Below, one piece after another: positions 54,323 through 63,394 of a stretch of DNA of 64,000 nucleotides (positions are counted from its first letter, which is position 1; each line of letters starts with the position of its first letter). Where the stretch lies: the NCBI GenBank assembly GCA_029211065.1, contig JARGFK010000007.1, forward strand, positions 1 to 64,000. The letters are read 5' to 3'. The stretch comes from Desulfobacterales bacterium. GTDB taxonomy: Bacteria; Desulfobacterota; Desulfobacteria; Desulfobacterales; JARGFK01. The notes beneath the pieces are model-generated. The model had not been told where the DNA came from, did not search any database, and worked only from the letters and a program-made list of their open reading frames with translations. The position numbers and the translations under genes were made by a program.

Positions 54323-55537
54323 GTGATTATGGGTGGAGCCCTTGAAGGTATCAGAGTCGTTGATCTTGGCCATGTGCTGGCGGCGCCGACCGCAACCATG
54401 TTTCTGGCGGATCTGGGTGCTGAAGTTATTCATGTTGAACCTCCCCGTGGAGATGATGCCAGAGAATACGGACCCTTTATAAAAGAACCCGATAAGAATC
54501 GGAGTGGATATTTTATAAGCCTCAACCGGAATAAAAAGAGCATGGTTTTAAACTTGAAACATGAGCATGGTAGAAAAATACTTCGCGAGCTTATTACGAA
54601 GTCAGATGTTCTTGTTGAAAATTTCAGACCGATAACGATGAAAAAAATGGGCTTTAGCTGGGACGAAATACAGAAAATAAATCCCAGAATGATATATGCT
54701 TCAATTTCCGGTTTCGGTCACGACGCTCCTTCTGACTACGCTGCGCGACCGGCTTATGACATGGTAGCTCAGGCTTACAGCGGTATGATGAGTATTACCG
54801 GTCCCACGGATGGACCGCCCTGCAGGGCCGGATCATCCATCGGGGATATCTTTGCCGGTCATCAGGCCGCAATCGCTATTCTTGCCGCGTTGATTCATCG
54901 AGAGAAAACAGGCCGAGGGCAATATTATGACGGATCCATGCTGGACGGTTTGTTTGCCGTTTTGGAAAGCGCCGTTGCCAGATATACAGTTGACGGTATC
55001 ATTCCGGGGCCATTAGGCTCTGCGCATCCATCCATTTCACCTTTTCAGGCGTTTAAAACCAAAGACGCTTGGATAATCGTTGCAATCGGGAATGACAACC
55101 TGTGGTCAAAATTTTGTAAAATCCTTGAAAGAGAAGATTTACTGAATGACCCCAGGTTTAATTCCAATCTGGCCAGAACCGAAAATATAAAAACGCTTGC
55201 CGGAATTATTCAAGAAGAAATAGGCAAACAGACAACGACGCAATGGATTGATATTTTTAAGAAAGCCGGCCTGCCGTATTCACCCATACATAATCTGAAA
55301 CAAATATGTGACGATCCGGTTATCAAGCATCGAAATATGCTGGTAGAGATAGAGCAGCCGGCAGCTGGAAAAGTAAAAATTGTGGGCTCCCCGATTCACC
55401 TATCTGAAACTCCCGGAAAAATTTACACGCACGCGCCACTTCTGGGAGAACATACGGAAGAAGTTTTACAAGAAATCCTTGGTTATTCTCGGCAAGAAAT
55501 AGACCGGTTGACTGCCGAAGGTGTTTTAAATATTTAA
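54323..55537 (+). CDS. CaiB/BaiF-type (family III) CoA transferase
   Basis: 404 residues. Family III CoA-transferase features are GIRVVDLGHVLAAPTATMFL, ADLGAEVIHVEPPRGDDARE, VLVENFRPITMKKMGFSWD and PAYDMVAQAYSGMMSITGP (catalytic Asp), then GSSIGDIFAGHQAAIAILAA. It transfers CoA between carboxylic acids; the substrate is unknown. Composition is noticeably AT-richer than the flanking AOR and dpp genes, suggesting a different origin. AAGGAG favours the GTG at 54323, with the ATG at 54329 as the alternative. Confidence 0.9.
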   Translation: MIMGGALEGIRVVDLGHVLAAPTATMFLADLGAEVIHVEPPRGDDAREYGPFIKEPDKNRSGYFISLNRNKKSMVLNLKHEHGRKILRELITKSDVLVENFRPITMKKMGFSWDEIQKINPRMIYASISGFGHDAPSDYAARPAYDMVAQAYSGMMSITGPTDGPPCRAGSSIGDIFAGHQAAIAILAALIHREKTGRGQYYDGSMLDGLFAVLESAVARYTVDGIIPGPLGSAHPSISPFQAFKTKDAWIIVAIGNDNLWSKFCKILEREDLLNDPRFNSNLARTENIKTLAGIIQEEIGKQTTTQWIDIFKKAGLPYSPIHNLKQICDDPVIKHRNMLVEIEQPAAGKVKIVGSPIHLSETPGKIYTHAPLLGEHTEEVLQEILGYSRQEIDRLTAEGVLNI

Positions 55538-55771
55538 TATTTTTGACAGCAAGCGCCGAAGGTGATAATTAAAAAAAATTGTGGACCGAAACACTGCCTG
55601 GTCCAGAATGCCTGTTGCCAATTCACCCTCTTTCAGAAAATGGTTTTATATCACCATGCATCATCGACGGAGCAGAGAATATTTCCGGCATATGGCTGTG
55701 CTTTTTGGAAAACAGCAGGGTTTGGTTCTGACGTTGACGGGTTCAATTAAAATAAAAAAAGGAGGCCGAGT

Positions 55772-57417
55772 ATGTTTAAAAAAATTGCAGTATTGATGAC
55801 CGTAGTTTTTTTTCTGATTGCCGGCATTGCCCTGGCCCAGACAACTAAAAAACCAAAGCCGCCCAAAAGGCCGGCGGTCCCCAAAAAGGGGGTACGCTGG
55901 TTTACGGCCGTGGGGGGGATTCGGTGGGACTCGATCCGGCCTATGAAACCGACGGCAACTCGTTTATGGTTTGTGACAATATCTTCGAGGCCCTGGTGGC
56001 CTACGCGGATGAGTCAACTCAACTGGAACCCGGACTGGCCGAGTCCTGGGACATTTCAGCGGACGGCATGACCTATACCTTCCATCTGCGCAAAGGGGTC
56101 AAGTTCCATGATGGAACACCCTTTAACGCCGACGCGGTGGTTTTCTCCATCGGCCGGATGATGAAAGAGCGCAAGGTTAAATTCCTGAATCAGCCCCTGA
56201 CGATTCCTGCCCAGGAACGGACGCCCGAGTATTGGGTGTCCATGGAAATGGACAACACCGTCGACACCATTGAAGCTATTGACGATTACACGGTCGTTTT
56301 TAAACTCAAGCGCGTAGAGGCTCCTTTTCTGGCAAACATGGGGATGGACTTTGCCGATATCATCAGCCCCACCGCCTTTACCAAAAATCCCAAGGAATTC
56401 GTCCGGAATCCCGTGGGAACCGGTCCTTTCAAGTTCGTCAGTTGGGTGAAAGACGACCGTATCATTCTGGAAAAGAACAAGGACTACTGGGATAAAAAGG
56501 GCGGTCCGTACCTTGATAAACTCATTTTTCGCAGCATTCCGGAAAATTCCGTCCGCTTTCTTGAACTGAAAACCGGCAATATTAACATCTGTCAGTATCC
56601 CAACCCCGCCGACATTCCCATGGCCGCGAAAGACAAGAAGCTCAAGCTGGTATCCCAGCCCGGCATGAACATCGGCTACCTGTCTTTCAATCACACCAAA
56701 AAGCTGTGGCAGGATGCCAGCATGCGCAAGGCCATTGCGCATGCCATCAACCGCGAGGCCATCGTGGACAACATCTATCAGGGCATGGGCCAGGTCGCCA
56801 GCAATCCGATTCCGCCCACCATGTGGGGATATAACAAAGAGGTCCCGGGGTTCAAATACGATCTCGATCTCGCCAAAGCCTATCTGGCCAAGGCCGGTTT
56901 TCCCGAAGGCAAAGGCCTTCCTGAAATCACCCTGTGGTCCATGCCGGTGCCCCGACCCTACAACCCCGAAGGGCTGAAGGTCGGCGTCGCCATGATTTCG
57001 GATCTGAGCAAAATCGGCATTAAAGCCAAAATCGTCAGCTATGACTGGGGAACCTATCTCAAGCGGCAGCGGGAACAGCCCGACGACATGGACCTCTTCC
57101 AACTCGGCTGGACCGGCGACAACGGCGATCCGGACAACTTCCTGGCAGTGCTGTTTGACGGGTTGGCGTCTTCTTCCATCCGCACCCAATGGAAAAACGA
57201 GCAGTACCACAACTACATGCTCGAAGGAAAACAAACCGTGGATCAGGCCAAACGGGCCGAGATTTATAAAAAAGCCCTGCAGCTCATTTATGAGGAGTGT
57301 CCGGTCATCAGCATCGCCCATTCCACCGTGATTTCCCCCATCACCAAGAATGTGATGAACTACAAGCTGCACCCCACGGCTTCGGTTCGCATGAAGGATG
57401 TCTGGATGCAGAAATAG
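55772..57417 (+). CDS. Peptide/nickel-type ABC transporter binding protein (frameshifted)
   Basis: A family 5 solute-binding protein. The 5' frame (55772 on) gives a signal peptide (AVLMTVVFFLIAGIALAQ) and KKPKPPKRPAVPKKG, then shifts. The main frame (55924-57417, 497 residues) holds the fold: VGLDPAYETDGNSF, ALVAYADESTQLEPGLAESW and ADGMTYTFHLRKGVKFHDGT. The break is a run of five G at 55888-55892. One extra G would give KKGGTLVYGRGGDSVGLDPA, an ideal join. So this is either a real frameshift or a homopolymer error. It is the binding protein for the dppBCDF transporter just downstream. Confidence 0.88.
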
Positions 57418-57426
57418 TGGATCCTT

Positions 57427-57457
57427 AGGGGAAAAGGCGCTTTTCGCCTTTTCCCCT
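57427..57457 (+). repeat. Strong hairpin between binding-protein and permease genes
   Basis: AGGGGAAAAGGCG (57427-57439) pairs perfectly with CGCCTTTTCCCCT (57445-57457) around a 5-base loop. No T-run follows. It probably stabilises the upstream mRNA or attenuates transcription so that the binding protein is made in excess. Confidence 0.7.
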
Positions 57458-57498
57458 GAGAGCCTGCCAACGCACGGGTGAATGCGAGAGGGCTAAGC

Positions 57499-58503
57499 AT
57501 GCCGGCCTATATTTTGCGAAGATTCCTGATTCTGATCCCCACGCTTCTGGGTGTGTCCATTATCGTCTTTATGATGCTGCGCCTTACGCCCGGGGATCCG
57601 GCCGAACTGCTGTTGGGCGAACGGGCCACCGAAAGCGCGCTCCAGGAAGTCCGGGAACACCTGGGGCTCAATGAACCGCTGCATGTCCAGTACGGTCTGT
57701 TTCTCAAGCGGCTCATGAAAGGCGATTTGGGGGAAACCATCTGGACGCGGCAAAAGGTCTGGATCGAGGTCAAACAGCGCTTTCCCGCCACCATAGAACT
57801 GTCCCTGGTGGCACTATGCATCAGCTGTTTTTTCGGCGTCCTTTTCGGCATCGTTTCCGCAACCCGGCAATATTCCCTGTTTGACTACCTGAGCATGTTG
57901 GGCGCCCTGGCCGGCGTCAGTATGCCGATCTTCTGGCTCGGTCTGGTTTTTATGCTGATTTTTTCCCTGAACCTGGGATGGCTGCCCATTTCCGGGCGTC
58001 TGGACGTCCACATCAATCTCGAGGTCATCACCAATTTTTACATCCTGGATGCCGTTCTGACCCGAAACTGGGAGGCGCTGCGGGACGTCATCTGGCATAT
58101 CATCATGCCGGCTGTCACGCTCAGCACCATTCCCACAGCGATTGTTGCCCGCATGACCCGTTCCTCCATGCTGGAAGTCTTGCGGCAGGACTATATAAAA
58201 ACGGCCAAGGCCAAAGGGCTTTCCAACTTTAAGGTGATTTTCAAACACGCCCTGCGCAACGCCTTGATTCCCGTCGTCACCACCATCGGCCTGCAGTTCG
58301 GCATCCTGATGGGAGGCGCAATCCTGACGGAAACGATTTTCGCCTGGCCGGGCGTCGGCAAATGGATGTATGATGCCGTCATGCAGCGCGATTACATGGT
58401 CATCCAGGGAGGAACCCTGTTTATCGCAACGATATTTGTGGTGATAAACCTTTTCGTCGACGTCTTGTACGCCGTTATCAACCCGCGGATCAGTGTAAAA
58501 TAA
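57499..58503 (+). CDS. dppB: Dipeptide-type ABC transporter permease DppB
   Basis: 334 residues from ATG 57499 (GAGAGG upstream); a GTG at 57478 is possible. It is the inner-membrane permease of the peptide/nickel family. MPAYILRRFLILIPTLLGVS, LRLTPGDPAELLLGE and RMTRSSMLEVLRQDYIKTAK (coupling loop) are present, with AWPGVGKWMYDAVMQRDY near the end. It pairs with DppC. Confidence 0.93.
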   Translation: MPAYILRRFLILIPTLLGVSIIVFMMLRLTPGDPAELLLGERATESALQEVREHLGLNEPLHVQYGLFLKRLMKGDLGETIWTRQKVWIEVKQRFPATIELSLVALCISCFFGVLFGIVSATRQYSLFDYLSMLGALAGVSMPIFWLGLVFMLIFSLNLGWLPISGRLDVHINLEVITNFYILDAVLTRNWEALRDVIWHIIMPAVTLSTIPTAIVARMTRSSMLEVLRQDYIKTAKAKGLSNFKVIFKHALRNALIPVVTTIGLQFGILMGGAILTETIFAWPGVGKWMYDAVMQRDYMVIQGGTLFIATIFVVINLFVDVLYAVINPRISVK

Positions 58504-58520
58504 GCGGTAGATCGAATGAT

Positions 58521-59414
58521 ATGAAAACCAGAAACCCGCGAAAAAATCCTGAAGACCGGCATCCGCTGATGGTTCAGCTCAGCCAGTTGTGGCGAAATAA
58601 AATCGCCGTCATCGGGCTGGTCATCATTTTAATATTTATTCTGGCAGCGATCTTTGCGCCGGTTCTCAGTCCCCACAACCCCGTTGATACCGCACTCTAT
58701 GACCAGCTCAAACCGCCGGTGTGGCATGAAACCGGCAAGTGGCTAAATATCCTCGGCACGGACGATCTGGGTCGAGACATTCTGTCCCGGCTGATCTACG
58801 GCGCCCGAATATCGCTGCTGGTGTCGGTGGTCAGTGTGGGGCTGGCCTTTGTTTGCGGGACCTTCCTCGGCTGCATTTCCGGATATTTCAAGGGTTTCAG
58901 GGATTCGCTGATCATGCGTCTCATGGACATACTTTTGGCATTTCCCTATATTCTACTGGCCATCGTTATTGTGGCCTACCTCGGCCCCAGCCTGCGCAAC
59001 GCCATGGTGGCCATCGGCATCACCTATGTGCCGCGTTTTGCCCGCATTGTGCGCGGAAGCGTTTTAGAAGAGTGTGAAAAGGACTATGTCACGGCGGCCC
59101 GTTCCATCGGCGTTAGTGACAGCCGCATCATTTTCATTGAGATTCTGCCCAACTGCCTCGGGCCGCTCATTGTCCAGACCACGCTGAGTTTTGCCTCCGC
59201 CATACTGGATGCCGCAGCCCTCAGTTTCCTGGGCCTTGGCGCTCAGCCGCCCACTCCGGAATGGGGCGCCATGATCGCCCAGAGCCGCTCGCTGATCCTT
59301 AGGGCTCCCTGGGTCATGACACTTCCCGGCTTGGCCATATTGTTCGCCGTGCTGGGGTTTAACCTTCTCGGCGACGGCCTGCGGGACGCGCTTGATCCAC
59401 GCCTGCGGGACTAG
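58521..59414 (+). CDS. dppC: Dipeptide-type ABC transporter permease DppC
   Basis: 297 residues. It has the typical N-terminal cytoplasmic stretch then a membrane segment (VIGLVIILIFILAAIFAPVL), LGTDDLGRDILSRLIYGARI, ARIVRGSVLEECEKDYVTAA (coupling loop) and LSFLGLGAQPPTPEWGAMIA. It lies 17 bases after dppB in the same transcript. Confidence 0.94.
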   Translation: MKTRNPRKNPEDRHPLMVQLSQLWRNKIAVIGLVIILIFILAAIFAPVLSPHNPVDTALYDQLKPPVWHETGKWLNILGTDDLGRDILSRLIYGARISLLVSVVSVGLAFVCGTFLGCISGYFKGFRDSLIMRLMDILLAFPYILLAIVIVAYLGPSLRNAMVAIGITYVPRFARIVRGSVLEECEKDYVTAARSIGVSDSRIIFIEILPNCLGPLIVQTTLSFASAILDAAALSFLGLGAQPPTPEWGAMIAQSRSLILRAPWVMTLPGLAILFAVLGFNLLGDGLRDALDPRLRD

Positions 59415-59457
59415 CCCGGTTGTTTCATGAATATTTCTCAGAACTTGAAAACAGGTT

Positions 59458-60432
59458 ATGATGAGTCATCTTCTGGAAATTAGGAATCTGCAAACCCATT
59501 TTTATGTCCACGGCCATGTGGCCAGGGCCGTGGACGACATCACCCTGTCTTTGGACCCGGGTGAGACATTGGGCCTGGTGGGGGAGTCGGGTTGCGGCAA
59601 GAGTGTTACCGCCCATTCCATTATTCAACTGATCCCGGATCCGCCGGGCAAAATCGTGGACGGTAAAATTCTGCTGGAAGGAAGGGACCTGTTAACGCTT
59701 TCCGAGGCCCAGATGAGAAAGATCCGGGGCAATCGGATTTCCATGATCTTTCAGGAGCCCATGACATCACTTAATCCGGTTTTCCCCGTGAGCGATCAGG
59801 TCGGCGAAGTCATCCGGCTGCATCAGAAACTTTCACGCGCAGACACCCGGCAGCGGGTGGTCGAGATGTTCAAGCTGGTGGGCATTCCGGCGCCTGAATC
59901 CCGTCTGGAGGACTTTCCGCACCAGATGAGCGGCGGCATGCGCCAGCGGGTGATGATCGCCATGGCGCTTTCCTGCAACCCGCGGCTGATGATCGCCGAT
60001 GAGCCCACCACGGCACTGGATGTAACCATCCAGGCCCAGATTCTCGATTTGATGAACAAGCTCAAGGAGGAGACCGGCGCCGCCATCCTGTTCATCACCC
60101 ATGACCTGGGCGTGATCGCGGAGATGGCCCAGCAGGTTGCCGTCATGTATGCCGGCAAGGTGGTTGAATATACCGATGTTAAAACCATTTATGCAAACCC
60201 GAAACATCCTTATACGGTCGGGCTGCTGCAGTCGATCCCGGTGATCGGGCGTAAAATAAAAGGCGGCCGCCTGAACACCATTTCAGGGACCGTACCGTCT
60301 CTGTTCAACCTGCCGGCAGGATGCCTCTTCAGCGATCGCTGTCCGGATGTATTTGCGGACTGCCGCGACATACAGCCGGGGATGTACAGGATTACGGCAC
60401 ATCATATCGCGCGGTGTTTGAAATATGCCTGA
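59458..60432 (+). CDS. dppD: Dipeptide-type ABC transporter ATPase DppD
   Basis: 324 residues with Walker [10 protein letters not shown], the signature [20 protein letters not shown], Walker [13 protein letters not shown] and the oligopeptide C-terminal domain with Cys ([15 protein letters not shown]), which in some members binds [4Fe-4S]. It overlaps dppF by 8 bases. Either of two adjacent ATG codons may serve as start. Confidence 0.94.
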   Translation: MMSHLLEIRNLQTHFYVHGHVARAVDDITLSLDPGETLGLVGESGCGKSVTAHSIIQLIPDPPGKIVDGKILLEGRDLLTLSEAQMRKIRGNRISMIFQEPMTSLNPVFPVSDQVGEVIRLHQKLSRADTRQRVVEMFKLVGIPAPESRLEDFPHQMSGGMRQRVMIAMALSCNPRLMIADEPTTALDVTIQAQILDLMNKLKEETGAAILFITHDLGVIAEMAQQVAVMYAGKVVEYTDVKTIYANPKHPYTVGLLQSIPVIGRKIKGGRLNTISGTVPSLFNLPAGCLFSDRCPDVFADCRDIQPGMYRITAHHIARCLKYA

Positions 60433-61420
60433 CTCACGAAAACAGACCATCCTCCTGGATGCCAGAAATATCGTAAAATACTACCCCATTCATGGCTGCG
60501 TGTTTATGAAAGAAGTCGCAGCCGTAAAGGCGGTGGACGATGTCAGTCTGACCATCCGTGAGGGCGAAACGTTAGGCCTGGTGGGAGAATCGGGCTGCGG
60601 CAAGACCACCTTCGGCCGCACCGTTTTGCGGCTGGAGGAGCCCACGTCCGGAGAAATCTACTTTGAAGGCGAAAATATTCTGACATATGATCCGGAGCAG
60701 ATGCGGGCGCTCAGAAGAAAAATGCAGATCATCTTTCAGGACCCCTTTTCTTCCCTTAATCCTAGAAAAACCGTGTCCCATATTGTCGGGTACCCTTTGC
60801 TGATTCATGGCGGACTAAGCAAACCGGAAAGGGAAAAAAAGGTGCTGGAATTACTTGAGGTGGTGGGGCTTCGCAAAGAACATATGCGGCGCTACCCCCA
60901 TCAGTTTTCAGGGGGGCAGCGCCAGCGCATCGGGGTGGCGCGGGCCCTGGCGCTCAACCCCAAGCTGATCATCTGCGATGAACCGGTTTCGGCCCTGGAT
61001 GTGTCCATCCAGGCCCAGGTGATCAACCTGCTCAAGGACCTTCAGGAGGAGTTCGGGCTGACCTATCTGTTTATCTCTCACAATCTGTCGGTGGTGGAAC
61101 ACGTCAGCGACCGGGTGGCGGTCATGTATCTGGGCAAGCTCGCCGAGTTGGCCGACAGTCAGACACTTTATCGAACGCCGCTGCACCCCTACACCCGGGC
61201 GCTTCTGTCCGCATCGCCGGTGCCTGATCCGACGCTGACGCGCAAGCGCTTGATCATTAAGGGCGATGTGCCCAGTCCCATCAATCCGCCCCCGGGCTGC
61301 CGGTTTCACACGCGCTGCGATTTTGTGAACGCACGCTGTAAAGCGGAAATACCGATGCTGATCCCACACCCTTCCGGATCCCAGGTGGCCTGTCACGCCG
61401 TCGAGGAGAATCGTATCTAA
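60425..61420 (+). CDS. dppF: Dipeptide-type ABC transporter ATPase DppF
   Basis: 331 residues with Walker [10 protein letters not shown], the DppF-type [15 protein letters not shown], signature [20 protein letters not shown], Walker [13 protein letters not shown], and the tail [15 protein letters not shown]. It completes the importer. The C-terminal oligopeptide domain is intact. Confidence 0.94.
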   Translation: MPDSRKQTILLDARNIVKYYPIHGCVFMKEVAAVKAVDDVSLTIREGETLGLVGESGCGKTTFGRTVLRLEEPTSGEIYFEGENILTYDPEQMRALRRKMQIIFQDPFSSLNPRKTVSHIVGYPLLIHGGLSKPEREKKVLELLEVVGLRKEHMRRYPHQFSGGQRQRIGVARALALNPKLIICDEPVSALDVSIQAQVINLLKDLQEEFGLTYLFISHNLSVVEHVSDRVAVMYLGKLAELADSQTLYRTPLHPYTRALLSASPVPDPTLTRKRLIIKGDVPSPINPPPGCRFHTRCDFVNARCKAEIPMLIPHPSGSQVACHAVEENRI

Positions 61421-61446
61421 ATCCCTTAAGTTGAAAAAAAGTTCGA

Positions 61447-62100
61447 TCAGATGTGTGGACAGCCGGGATCTTCCGGCGGCAGCGGGTCCATGGTTTTGCG
61501 CCTGAATAATTGCGCCAGATAACCGAAGATTTTTTTAACCCCCCGCCAGAGCTTGGGCAACAGCCATATCAGCAGGACGATAAAGATTGCCAGCAGCGCC
61601 ACAAACACCCAGGGGTGATAGAGCGCGGCCCACAGGCCGACAATTACGACAAAATCTTCCAACAATGAAACGATCCAGTTGCTGAAGGGTTCGGGCGAGG
61701 TGTTGATGATGACCCGGGCGCCGGACTTGGCGGCATGGGTGCCGGCGGCCAGGCTGCCGCCAGCGATTGCGGCGGCAAGCGCCAGGGGCGGGTTTACCTC
61801 GCCCACCGCACCGGCAGCCAGCAGCGCCCCTAAGGGAATGCGGACAAAGGTTTGAACCGTGTCCCAGCCGGTATCGACACCGGGGATCTTGTCGGCAACA
61901 AACTCCACCAGATACATCAATCCCGCTGCAACGACCACGATGGGGTTTGTCAGGATCTGCAGGTCCGGCGGCAGGACGATGTTGCCGGTCATCCCCAAAA
62001 TCCCCAACACCAGGAGGGCGGCGTAAAGGTTAATGCCGCTGGCCCAGGCCGCACCCATGGTCAGGGCGATGATTTTCACGATCGGGTCAAGCTGTTCCAT
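61447..62100 (-). CDS. DUF4126 membrane protein
   Basis: 217 residues with about five hydrophobic segments, DUF4126 family. Features are TMGAAWASGINLYAALLVLG, LMYLVEFVADKIPGVDTGWD and GTHAAKSGARVIINTSPEPF. It ends in a short Arg/Pro-rich cytoplasmic tail. Function unknown. It is convergent to dppF with a 26-base gap and no visible terminator. Confidence 0.8.
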   Translation of the reverse strand: MEQLDPIVKIIALTMGAAWASGINLYAALLVLGILGMTGNIVLPPDLQILTNPIVVVAAGLMYLVEFVADKIPGVDTGWDTVQTFVRIPLGALLAAGAVGEVNPPLALAAAIAGGSLAAGTHAAKSGARVIINTSPEPFSNWIVSLLEDFVVIVGLWAALYHPWVFVALLAIFIVLLIWLLPKLWRGVKKIFGYLAQLFRRKTMDPLPPEDPGCPHI

Positions 62101-62138
62101 GGCTGGTTACGCTCCTTTTATATAAATATGCCAGAACA

Positions 62139-62308
62139 CCCCGTTTTTTAAAACGGGGATGAATGGCATCCTTTGTCATTCCCGCGTAAGCGGGAATCCA
62201 GATGATTTCACCAGTAATAGAATTCTGGATGCCCGCCTTCGCGGGCATGACAGGTATGAGGATTACATAAAAAATTTTTAGAAAGAAGCCCCACGTTTTA
62301 ACACGGGG
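62139..62308. repeat. Composite hairpin repeat (IS200/IS605-end-like outer, palindromic MITE inner)
   Basis: The outer hairpins are CCCCGTTTT/AAAACGGGG (62139-62158) and an imperfect CCCCACGTTTTAACACGGGG (62289-62308). They look like the subterminal hairpins of IS200/IS605 elements. Between them, 62174-62252 is an inverted-repeat unit starting TGTCATTCCCGC and ending GCGGGCATGACA, with its own inner palindromes, a typical dispersed MITE. No transposase is present. Confidence 0.6.
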
Positions 62309-62312
62309 AGTT

Positions 62313-63374
62313 TCACTCCCACACAAGGGTTTCGCCATGTTTTAGCACCGTAAAATCAGGGGCCGGGTTTTTCTTTTGCTTTAGCGCGGCCCCAAGCCTT
62401 TGGGGCGGCTCATCCAAGGGTTCGTCCGTGAGGATAAAGGTGCCCCAGTGAATTCCGATGGATTTTTTGGCTTTGATATCCTCGTGGACCTGCAGGGCTT
62501 CTTCCGGGTTCATGTGATGCCGCCCCATAAACCAGCGCGGTTCATAGGCGCCGATGGGTATGGCCGCCAGATCAAAAGGACCCATCCGGGCGCCGATCTC
62601 TTTAAAATGCGGGGTATAGCCGGAATCGCCGCTGAAGAAGAACCGAAACCGTTCGGACCGGACCACCCAGCCGGCCCACAGGGTTTTGTTTCTCGAAAAC
62701 AGGCTCCGTTTGCTCCAGTGCTGGACCGGCACCGCCGTAATGATCAGTCCTTTCTGCGGGTGTGCTTCCCACCAGTCCAATTCAACCACATTGCGGATGC
62801 CAAGATCATGAAACCAGTTTTTAAAACCGAGGGGAACAAAAAAAACAGTGTCGGCGCCGCCTTTTCGGCGATACAGCCTTATAATGGTGGGTTTGTCCAG
62901 CGCATCGTAATGGTCATGGGAAATCACCACCATGTCGATGGGCGGCAGGTTTTCAAATGCAAGGCCCGGCGGAACCACCCGCTTGGGTCCGGCCCACTCT
63001 ACCGGAGAGGCGCGCTGGGAAAAAACCGGATCCGTCAAAATGTTTTTTCCATCCAGCTGGAGCAGCAGCGTGGCATGGCCGATCCAGGTCGGGGTGATTT
63101 TATCCGTGTTTGACCCGAGAAAGGCGGGGTTATTTTTCGCCAGGGGGAACGCATAAGATTCCGGCTCCGGCCTGCTTTGCCAGAGGCGCTGCCAGCGCCA
63201 TTTTAAAAAGTCCGAAAAGCCGTGGCGCTCATACCCATAAAGATTCCGGAACCCATCGGGGGTATGGTGAGGCTTGGTTGTACTAGGCATTTGCGCGGCA
63301 CAGTTGCTGATAAGCATCACCAGAAGACCTAACGCCAGCAGCTTGAGTGTTTTGTATTTGGAAACCGGATACAC
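62313..63374 (-). CDS. Lipoprotein metallo-beta-lactamase-fold hydrolase (NAPE-PLD-like)
   Basis: 353 residues from a GTG start. It has a lipoprotein signal (LVMLISNC) and a metallo-beta-lactamase fold of the RomA/NAPE-PLD type: PTWIGHATLLLQLDGKNILT, VVISHDHYDALDKPTI (metal-binding SHDHYD), FFFSGDSGYTPHF and HMNPEEALQVHEDI. It probably acts at the outer membrane on a phospholipid or phosphodiester; the substrate is unproven. It starts 20 bases after panE, so the two may be co-transcribed. Confidence 0.85.
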   Translation of the reverse strand: MYPVSKYKTLKLLALGLLVMLISNCAAQMPSTTKPHHTPDGFRNLYGYERHGFSDFLKWRWQRLWQSRPEPESYAFPLAKNNPAFLGSNTDKITPTWIGHATLLLQLDGKNILTDPVFSQRASPVEWAGPKRVVPPGLAFENLPPIDMVVISHDHYDALDKPTIIRLYRRKGGADTVFFVPLGFKNWFHDLGIRNVVELDWWEAHPQKGLIITAVPVQHWSKRSLFSRNKTLWAGWVVRSERFRFFFSGDSGYTPHFKEIGARMGPFDLAAIPIGAYEPRWFMGRHHMNPEEALQVHEDIKAKKSIGIHWGTFILTDEPLDEPPQRLGAALKQKKNPAPDFTVLKHGETLVWE

Positions 63375-63394
63375 AATATAATTCTCTCATGGAA

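Noticed and set aside
55562-55750. Short open frame between the CaiB-type and binding-protein genes
   Set aside because: It has no ribosome site, is Cys-rich by chance, and shows no similarity I could recognise.
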